From positions 1,798,001-1,862,000 of the forward strand of contig OY723275.1 in the NCBI GenBank assembly GCA_963210315.1: 64,000 bases of DNA, given 5' to 3'. A model generated the notes under the pieces. It ran no database searches, had not been told where the DNA came from, and saw only the letters and a program-made list of their open reading frames with translations. A program made the translations under genes and the position numbers. Position 1 is the stretch's first letter. Every line of letters begins with the position of its first letter. Origin of the DNA: Rhynchopus euleeides. Its lineage: Eukaryota; Euglenozoa; Diplonemea; Diplonemida; Diplonemidae. Shown piece after piece: positions 9,862 through 17,165 of the stretch.

Positions 9862-12051
9862 ATGTCTGACCCTGCCTCGCCCCCCGCATCCCCGCCCCCA
9901 CCCCCACCTCCGGACCCCGCCGGCGGCAACAGCCCCTCCTCGGCTTCACCCTCCCCCTCCCCGCCTGCTGCCGTGCCTCCGTCCGACGCAGGGTCGCCTC
10001 CCCCACCTCCGCCACCCGGATCCCCACCGGCTGCCTCGGAGGCTCCAAGCCCGTCACCATCATCACCCCAGGCGAGCCCTCCACCGCCACCCCCGGGGTC
10101 ACCGCAACCTGCTTCACCGCCTCCGCAGCCTGCGAAACCTGGGGGGTCGGGCGCTGCATCGCCTGGGCAGGGGGCTCCTCTTCCTCCTCAACCTCCACCT
10201 GGAAATGTGTCGGATTCAGGGGGTCAGCGGAGGCCGAATGTTCCGGGGGCTTCCAAAGCGCTTCTTATCGGGTGCAGTTATGTTAACACGGTGGAGGAGA
10301 TCCCGGAGTGCGCGGAGAGGGTGAGGTCAATGGAGAGGTGCCTCAAAGGGGCGGGATTCCACAGCGATGTGTTGGTGCTGCGGGATGATGACGAGGAGCA
10401 CCCTGCGACAAGGGAGAATATATCGGCTGGGCTGTGGTGGCTCGCAACGGATATCAGGCAGGGGGACAGCGTTTTCTTCTTCTTCGCAGGGCAAGGCCTC
10501 CCCCTCCGGGAGAAGGGCAGCGGGCAGCGCCATGAATATGCCCTCTGCTGCGAAGACTACCGGACCAGCGGGCCTGTCACCTCGGATGACTTCAGAGATG
10601 CCTTCCTCCAAAGGCTCCCCCCAGACGTGTGGGTCACCGTGGTGTGCGACCTCCACCACGGTGGGAGCATCGCTCTGCTCCCCTTTTCAATGCGAACCTC
10701 TGACCCCGAGGAGAAGACCTCTCTGGTGGAAGAGGAGGACATGACTCGTGAGGGTTTTGCCGCCCTCGATGTGACAGTCGTCTGCGCCGCAGGGAGCTTC
10801 CCGAAGACCGGGGGGAGGAGCTTGACGGACAGTCTCGTTGAGGCCCTCCACGGGTCCCAGGGGTACCGCCCGACGCACCGCGCGTTGCTCGAGGGGGTGA
10901 AGCGGGGGATCAACCCGGGGCAGAACCCGGTGATTCTCAGCTCTGCGAAGAGGGGGCTCGACACAGCCTTCTCCTTAGGGGCTCCGAGCGAGATGGCATA
11001 TCTCGAGAGGAGGCAACCCCGCAGTGTCAGCCTGAAGGATGTCGTCAGATCTGCATACGCTGACCCCGCCTCCGCGTCACGCCTTGTCGGGAATGTGCTG
11101 GAGGCTAACCAGCGGAGCAACCACGCGCAGATCCGTGGGGTTCTCTCTGGGGGGATGGACGCCATCAAAGCCGAGGTTGCCGAGCTCGCCCGGGTTATCG
11201 AGTCAAGGCGGGATGCGGATGCGGAGCGCGCGAAGGAGATGGATGTGAAGTGGGCCTCCGACAGGCAGGTCGAGCTCGACAGTGAGGAGAGGTGGCGGGC
11301 CATCATGAAGGCCATGGCGGAGTCGGAGGATACCGAACGGAAGGCGGAGGTGGACCGCTGGGCGCAGCGTGTGGAGGCGGCTGGGCGTGTCGCCTCCGAC
11401 GAGAGGTGCGAGCTCTCCCTGGAGAAAATGCGGTTTGTCGAGCGGAGGCGTGCGGAGCGGGCCTCGATGCGCGACAGGTGGGAGCAGACTATGCGGAATC
11501 TGAAGAGGGTGCAGGAGGCCCCGATGCCCGGGGCGCGGGGGGAGCCCGTGCTGCAGGCTGTGCAGAGGAAGGAGGAGGAGGCCCGGAGGGCTGTCGAGGG
11601 GGTGCGACAGGCGAGGTCCCGGCGGGATTCCTTCGAGGAGGCGGTGCGGCGTGCGATCCCACCGCCCGCTCTGGACCCCGTGGTGGCACGTGCCGTGGTG
11701 GATGCCGGTGCGGAGGAGTACCTCTCGAATTTCACAGCAGCGGAGGTCGATGCCGTCACGTTCACCCTGCTCGACGGGAGGGACTTCAAGCGCATCGGGG
11801 TGAAGGAGGTGGGGCTCCGCATCAAGCTGCTGCATGAGGCGCAGAGGGTGCGGGGGTACGGCGCGGCGAATCCGGTGGGCGGCCCGGGGGCTGCGGTGCC
11901 GCGTGTGCCCCTGCAGGCACTTCTGTCGCAGCCGGCTTCGCTGTGGGGGGGAGGAGGAGGAGGGGTGGGCCCCGACGCGGCGGCGGGGGGGGTGCCACAG
12001 CCGCGCAGGCCTTTGAAAAGCGGCACTCCTGCTGAAGGTGGTGTCGTGTGA
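9862..12051 (+). CDS. Pseudo-metacaspase with C-terminal SAM domain
   Basis: 729 residues from the ATG at 9862; a GTG 23 codons upstream in frame is less likely. Residues ~1-125 are Pro/Ser-rich. Residues ~133-330 match the caspase-like p20 fold of metacaspases: KALLIGCSY at the first strand, VFFFFAGQG where the catalytic His loop normally reads GHG, and VVCDLHHGGS where DxCHSG is expected. By this alignment the catalytic His is Gln211 and the catalytic Cys is His265, so protease activity is unlikely. Residues ~420-600 are charged and probably coiled coil. Residues ~605-665 (YLSNFTAAEVDA, DFKRIGVKEVGLRIKLL) form a SAM oligomerisation domain. A scaffold or regulatory role is inference. The next gene, on the same strand, encodes a degenerate cyclase. 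Confidence 0.85.
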   Translation: MSDPASPPASPPPPPPPDPAGGNSPSSASPSPSPPAAVPPSDAGSPPPPPPPGSPPAASEAPSPSPSSPQASPPPPPPGSPQPASPPPQPAKPGGSGAASPGQGAPLPPQPPPGNVSDSGGQRRPNVPGASKALLIGCSYVNTVEEIPECAERVRSMERCLKGAGFHSDVLVLRDDDEEHPATRENISAGLWWLATDIRQGDSVFFFFAGQGLPLREKGSGQRHEYALCCEDYRTSGPVTSDDFRDAFLQRLPPDVWVTVVCDLHHGGSIALLPFSMRTSDPEEKTSLVEEEDMTREGFAALDVTVVCAAGSFPKTGGRSLTDSLVEALHGSQGYRPTHRALLEGVKRGINPGQNPVILSSAKRGLDTAFSLGAPSEMAYLERRQPRSVSLKDVVRSAYADPASASRLVGNVLEANQRSNHAQIRGVLSGGMDAIKAEVAELARVIESRRDADAERAKEMDVKWASDRQVELDSEERWRAIMKAMAESEDTERKAEVDRWAQRVEAAGRVASDERCELSLEKMRFVERRRAERASMRDRWEQTMRNLKRVQEAPMPGARGEPVLQAVQRKEEEARRAVEGVRQARSRRDSFEEAVRRAIPPPALDPVVARAVVDAGAEEYLSNFTAAEVDAVTFTLLDGRDFKRIGVKEVGLRIKLLHEAQRVRGYGAANPVGGPGAAVPRVPLQALLSQPASLWGGGGGGVGPDAAAGGVPQPRRPLKSGTPAEGGVV

Positions 12052-12585
12052 GTGGGGAACCATTGGAGGGGGGAAAGAGCCCCGTGACGCTGTACGGCGG
12101 AGTGGGGGGGGCGGGGGGTGCTGAAAACGCCGCGTTTTTTTTTGGCGCATAAATATTTTGTATTATTCCCGGGTATTCTTTTGTACTTTTTGACGGGATG
12201 CGGGGTGGGGTGGGGTGAAGGGGCCCAGACTGTACCCCGGCTGTCCCCCCTTCCCCCTTTACTTCTAGCCTGAGGCATGTGTGGCGGCGGATCAACCAGG
12301 CACCCGGATGCCCACTGTGCTTCCTGTGGCACATTCTTAGAATCAGCGGAGGTGATGGGGGCGCTGTAGATTGTAGGTGCAATAGAGATGCGATTGTTCG
12401 GCAGGGCAAGGCCCCTCTCTCCGCCCCTCAGCCTCCCACAAGCCCCCACTGGAGTTGAGATTGCGAGGAGCAGGAGGTGCGCAGTTCTGCGCTCATTCGT
12501 GTTGTGTGTTCCTTGCTTCCCCCCATGCACGTCGGCAGGTTCTCCACTAGGGTGGTCGCCAGGCGACATCACAGGCGTGGCGACG
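12052..12585. promoter_or_regulatory. Intergenic with a pyrimidine tract and candidate splice acceptor
   Basis: A T/C-rich run at about 12508-12533 is followed by AG at 12537-12538, some 48 bp before the ATG at 12586. If this organism uses spliced-leader trans-splicing, this is a plausible acceptor; that is inference. The upstream part holds a tataaatattttgta-like AT patch and no gene. Confidence 0.3.
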
Positions 12586-14316
12586 ATGTCATGTCACTGG
12601 TGCTGGCGGCCCGTCGTCAGCTACGTCACCAAGGTGGACGACACAGAGCTGCAGTTGGGGATGAAGAAGCGCGCAGTGGTCATGGGCATTGCAGGTGTGA
12701 TGATCAGCCTCATATCGCTGATCGCCATACGCTCCTCACCCATCCTGGTGAACTCTCCCCTCCGCTACGCTAATGTCGTCTTCTCGCTGGTGCCGAGTGC
12801 TGTGCTCCTGGTCTATGTGCTGTGTACAAAATCCGCACCTGCGTGTCTGTTCGAAGGTGCGACGTATGGGTGGACCACATCTGTGCTGATTGCCGCGCTG
12901 CTCGCATCGCAGAACGGGACGCCTGGGCAGTGGCACTCCATTGTGGTGTTCTTGGACATGTGTCTCGTCAACGAATTAAACCCTCGTGTGACAAACGTGA
13001 CTCTTGCGATGACGTGCGTCTGTCTTGCCGCCTTCCATCTCATCGCTGCTGTCGACCCTGCGCTCAATTTGGGCGAGAGCCATGTGTGTGACTGCGACAC
13101 GCCTCCGTGCCGCCTGCCGACGGATACCGGCAGTGTCGTGTTGATCATGGACATTGTGATCCTGCTGCTGGACTTCTACCTCACACGCGGGTTTGCACAG
13201 CAGGTGCTGAAGGAGAAGGCGTCGATGAGTGCTGCGATCAACACTGCGGAGAGCGTGGCGGTGTGCCTTGGCGGGTTCGACCTGGATGCAGCGGACGCTC
13301 TGCTGCAGGGCGAGTCGGCACAACTCCTGCCTGGAGGGCTGACAGATGCACTGCACCAGCTGCTGGAAAACCTGCGTGTGTACAAGCCGTACCTGCCTAA
13401 ATCGTGCCTTCCTCTTGACGACGAAATCGTGCTACACCAGAGCAGTCATGATTTCAGTAACCTCTTGACTGACGCATCGCCGCAGAGACGTCCCAGTCTT
13501 GTGCGCCGCACTTCAGGTTCAGCGATACTGATTGCGAAGCGCTGCACGGTGGTTGTGACAAATATCCACAACAGCATCGCGTGTCTGGACACCGAAAACA
13601 CAGACTTCCTGTTCTTCTTCTCGCGTACACTGCAGAACACACTGACACACGTCGAGCAGTGCCGCGGCATGGTAGATGTGTTCATCGGCGACAAGATCTG
13701 GTCCTCCTTCAATGCATCGCGCCACTGTGCGCAGCACGCTAACGGTGCTGTCCGTGCTGTGAAGCTGCTGACGTCGGATGAGGACAGGCTGAACAGCGGC
13801 ATCGCCACGGGGCGCACACACTGCGGGGACATGGGGTGCATCGATATGCGACGCTTCAGCTTCATGGGCCGCCTGCCCCTCATCACAGCGGGTCTCGAGC
13901 GTGCTGGACGTGCCCTCGGACTTCCCATACTTTGCACTCCTGTGACGAAGTCCGACACTGAGCTTGAGCACGACTCGCGGCTCGTGCCCTGTCCTGTTGC
14001 GATCAAAAAGCCTGCGGCCTGTGACCGCAAGGAGACTGCCATCGCACCAGAGAGCGAGTATCTTCGCGTGTTCGAAGTGCTTCCCGACATCGTCAATACT
14101 GACCCTGTGGTGAAGAACGAGGAATGGATGTACCAGATGCAGTCGAATGCCGACAAATGGGACCATTATAACCGGTGTGTGCGGAAGTATCTTGACGGTG
14201 CAGACGTGCAGGAGATGCGCGATTGCCTCGCTTCCACGAGTGACGAACAGTGTCACATTTTCGGGCGAATGATTGAGAGCCTTGGGTCGCGCGACCCAAT
14301 GTCGGTGCTGTTCTGA
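12586..14316 (+). CDS. Six-TM protein with a degenerate class III cyclase domain
   Basis: 576 residues from the ATG at 12586 (MSCHWCWRP); upstream in-frame codons look non-coding. Six hydrophobic segments lie at about residues 24-44, 54-74, 88-105, 112-128, 138-156 and 185-205, followed by a linker and, from about residue 310 to 470, a region like adenylate/guanylate cyclase catalytic domains. VVVTNIHNSIA corresponds to the first metal strand (usually V.F.DI..F), with Asn for the metal-binding Asp. FIGDKIWSSF keeps the second Asp. SGIATGRTHCGDMG matches the GI.TG...G..G loop. FMGRLPLITAGLE replaces GD.VN.A.R.E, so the transition-state Asn and Arg are absent. It is probably inactive as a homodimer, but could be a regulatory partner or receptor. 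Predicted location is a membrane. Confidence 0.8.
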   Translation: MSCHWCWRPVVSYVTKVDDTELQLGMKKRAVVMGIAGVMISLISLIAIRSSPILVNSPLRYANVVFSLVPSAVLLVYVLCTKSAPACLFEGATYGWTTSVLIAALLASQNGTPGQWHSIVVFLDMCLVNELNPRVTNVTLAMTCVCLAAFHLIAAVDPALNLGESHVCDCDTPPCRLPTDTGSVVLIMDIVILLLDFYLTRGFAQQVLKEKASMSAAINTAESVAVCLGGFDLDAADALLQGESAQLLPGGLTDALHQLLENLRVYKPYLPKSCLPLDDEIVLHQSSHDFSNLLTDASPQRRPSLVRRTSGSAILIAKRCTVVVTNIHNSIACLDTENTDFLFFFSRTLQNTLTHVEQCRGMVDVFIGDKIWSSFNASRHCAQHANGAVRAVKLLTSDEDRLNSGIATGRTHCGDMGCIDMRRFSFMGRLPLITAGLERAGRALGLPILCTPVTKSDTELEHDSRLVPCPVAIKKPAACDRKETAIAPESEYLRVFEVLPDIVNTDPVVKNEEWMYQMQSNADKWDHYNRCVRKYLDGADVQEMRDCLASTSDEQCHIFGRMIESLGSRDPMSVLF

Positions 14317-14414
14317 TTGCCTGATGCAAGTTGCTTTCAGGAACAATCAAACACCTGCTCACCGAGGCCTTTCATGCTTCATTTTTCAAAACCCTAACTT
14401 GTCCAAGTTGTCCG

Positions 14415-14575
14415 CGATGAATATTAGCGAGGCCGCAAAGTATGAAGGAATTCGTACGACTGAATCTTCAGAACTAGCTTCATGCCACCTCGCAGGCCTC
14501 AACACAAGGATGACACAAGTGTGTGTTTCTCGAAATGCAGTCCAGAGCTTTACAGTTGCTGGACAGGGTCGCTCC
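14415..14575 (+). repeat. SINE-like unit, copy D
   Basis: Lies about 100 bp downstream of the cyclase-like stop codon. Shares attcgtacgactga, tcatgccacctcgcagg and tttacagttgctggacagggt with copy A. It may be transcribed as part of the 3' UTR. Confidence 0.5.
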
Positions 14576-14929
14576 CGCTCCCACCCCCACGCCGGGTCGT
14601 ATATATTTCTTCAATTCTCTGACGATGCATCGGAGGGCACACCAGTTGTTGGAACAAGACACTGGTTGTGCCCCCTTGATGCCACTTCGCGCCGGGCACA
14701 GCTCCTCCGTCTCCGAGGTTCAATCCTGACCTCAGCCTCCTCGGGAGGGAAAAAGATAGCAGCCGCCTCCAGCCCGCCCCCACCCACCCACCCCCCACCA
14801 CCCCTTCTCCAGCTCCTCCATTTCCTCACACACCACGCCGTCTCCTCGCCGTTCATCCTGTGGGTGTCTACACACACACACTTCATCCCACTCTGACCAC
14901 CGTGCTGCATCCCCCCCCCCCCCCTAGGG
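14576..14929. other. C/A-rich spacer
   Basis: No gene seen. The stretch ends in a C run (14911-14924) that leads into the 8-bp target duplication of the next element. Confidence 0.45.
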
Positions 14930-15355
14930 CAGTGGTGGCTGCGTACGCGTACGCAGCGTGATTTTCAAAAAGTGCGTACGGCGTACGCGTACGCGTACGG
15001 CAGTCTATGGAGCACAGGAGACGGCCATGGCCGCACACCAAATCCGACAGTCAAACTCAGGTGTACCAGGGGCAGCCTTCGAGCCTTCCAGTCGGAAGTG
15101 GTACCTTTTGCAGCATGCTTGCGGGTGTACTTGCAGGTGTTGCGAGTTATTCGCCACGTGCGCGGCAAGGAACCATCTGTGAAAGGCAAGAGCAAAGGCC
15201 AGGGCCCAGCCACCCGCTGGGTGGCCTACTGTGTGCTGAGAGACCTGGAATACCAGCCGTACGCAAAATCTGCGTACGCGTACGCAGCGCGATTTTCAGA
15301 AAGTGCGTACGGCGTACGCGTACGCGTACCGTACGGCCGTACGCTGCCACCACTG
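14930..15355. mobile_element. hAT-like MITE with CGTACG repeats
   Basis: 426 bp. TIR cagtggtggc(t/a)gcgtacg at both ends, flanked by the perfect 8-bp duplication ccctaggg (14922-14929 and 15356-15363) with TA at its centre. CAGTGG-type tips and 8-bp duplications centred on TA are hallmarks of the hAT superfamily. Inside are two 57-bp direct repeats (about 14940-14997 and 15274-15328) built from cgtacg and gcgtacgcgta words around gattttca. It has no coding potential, so it would rely on a transposase supplied elsewhere. Confidence 0.8.
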
Positions 15356-15361
15356 CCCTAG

Positions 15362-16893
15362 GGCGGGTCGAAAGCCTGTCCCAAAATGGGGTTTTTCGAC
15401 ATAGCAGCCGCGGCCCTCTATTTGACCTTCTGACCCCCCAGAACCCACCATACCCCGGTTTTTGGGCCCTATGAGTCCGATTTTCGGGCTCCCGAGCCCC
15501 GGAAAGTCGATTTTTGATGATGTCAAAATTTTGTTCCCTATACTGCACCTCAGGGTCACGCACAGGTTCGCCAATCCACTATCAGCCCATGTGCAGGCCC
15601 ACTTTCTCGACCTCCTCCACCCCTTCCTCCCCTGCGTCCTCAACACCCACTATAGGTGCCAATCCTGCATCTTTCGACCCTCTTCCCACTCCAGCGTCGC
15701 ACCAAACTGTTGAATGCGGGCAGCCACCATCTCCTTCTCTGTATACACTGCCAGATCGTGCAAAGATGCATACTGATGCAGAGTGGGAACCGTCATCAAC
15801 TTGCACAGTGTGCGGTGCTTGGCTGCAAGGGACAGGCGGCACAACTGGCCCGACTGCCCGACACTGAGATGCTGGTCTGGCCAACGAACTCTTTGTAAGT
15901 TGAAAGGTCTCCTCTGTCGGGAGGGGGGTTTGCAAACCAACCCTCACGACTTGCTCATGGCTTGCTGAGCAAGGCGTGCAATGACTTTCTGATTATTCAG
16001 GACGTGCATTCGAAGCCCGCGCACTTCTTCTGTGAAATGGTTGTTTCGAGAGTTGCACTGTGTGATTCTTCGATCCCCTTCCTCGCCTCATCGTACGGAG
16101 GACGCTTGAATGTCCCGAGCATATCCTTCGCAGCGCCTTTAGCCAGTTCTGCGCACTCGTCATTCCATAAGGCGCGTGCAGCATAAGGACACTGTTCTGA
16201 GACCAGGTCCCACAGGACCCTGGTCTTGAGCGCCCAGAAGAGAACCTTGATGATAAGCTCGGGCTCTGCGTTGCAGCTGGGTACTCGCTGCGCTCTTCAC
16301 CTCCCTTGACTGTCTGCATCCACAGGAGAGATGCTTCGCAGATAACGGCAGCAGTGGCAAGTGTTTAGTCGGGACAGTTCACCTGCCTTGCATTCTAAGA
16401 GAGCATTCTTATGAGGGCATCAACACTAATGCATCACTGTCGGCTATGATGCCATCCTCCCTGTTCCTGGCAGCTCCGAGTTCAATAGCAGGCCACCCAA
16501 CGACTGTGTCAGATGGCAGTATTCGATGCCATCTTCTCACTGTCCGAATCGTTGGGATACGACGTTGTTTGTGGCGCGGATGAGCTGTTGCATCAGAAAA
16601 TCACAGCCGCAGGATGGTGTGCGCTCGGACGTCCCAGGATGAGAGTGTTTTACTATTTGCCCGTGGCAGGCGTCCGTGCCATGACCCGGAGGTGCAGTAT
16701 AGGGAACGGAAAAATTGACACCATCAAAAATCGACTTTCCGGGGCTCGGGAGCCCGAAAATCGGACTCCTAGGGCCCAAAAACCGGGGTATGGTGGGTTC
16801 TGGGGGGTCAGAAGGTCAAATAGAGGGCCGCGGCTGCTATGTCGAAAAACCCCATTTTGGGACAAAAAAAGGGGGCTTTCGACCCCCCCTACC
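15362..16893. mobile_element. 1.5-kb TIR element with ~200-bp arms
   Basis: 15362-15558 and 16683-16893 are inverted copies sharing long words such as tcccaaaatggggtttttcg and ggaaagtcgatttttgat. The core contains minus-strand coding-like fragments (see next entry). The hAT-like MITE sits exactly at its left edge. I recognise no transposase. Confidence 0.65.
15650..16190 (-). pseudogene. Eroded ORF fragments inside the TIR element
   Basis: Minus-strand frames read natural-looking peptides, for example LHQYASLHDLAVYTEKEM (about 15790-15740) and, in another frame near 16150-16010, AKDMLGTFKRPPYDEARKG. They lie in different frames with stops between them. They could be remnants of a transposon protein; the family is not recognised. 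Confidence 0.3.
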
Positions 16894-17165
16894 CCCCCCT
16901 CCGCCTGCATTGCACGCAACATCCCTTGCAAATCCCCTGCACACTTTGTAACGAAGGCGACACCACCCACCGACACATCTCCCCCTCCCACCTCATCAGG
17001 CGGGCCTTCCCCCACACCCCCTCCCCCCACACACCGCCGCTACACCACACAATACGAGACCGTGTGCCTGAGAGGGGGCTAGGCCCCCCCCCTCTCTCTC
17101 TCTCTCCTACCTCGTCACCCGCGCAACCCTCCCTGCTGCTGCTGCTGCTGCCTGCCCTATAAACG

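Noticed and set aside
10557-12572. 671-residue minus-strand frame opposite the metacaspase-like gene
   Set aside because: A composition shadow of the GC-rich + strand gene: no domain, Ser/Arg/Pro-rich, and it spans the intergenic region.
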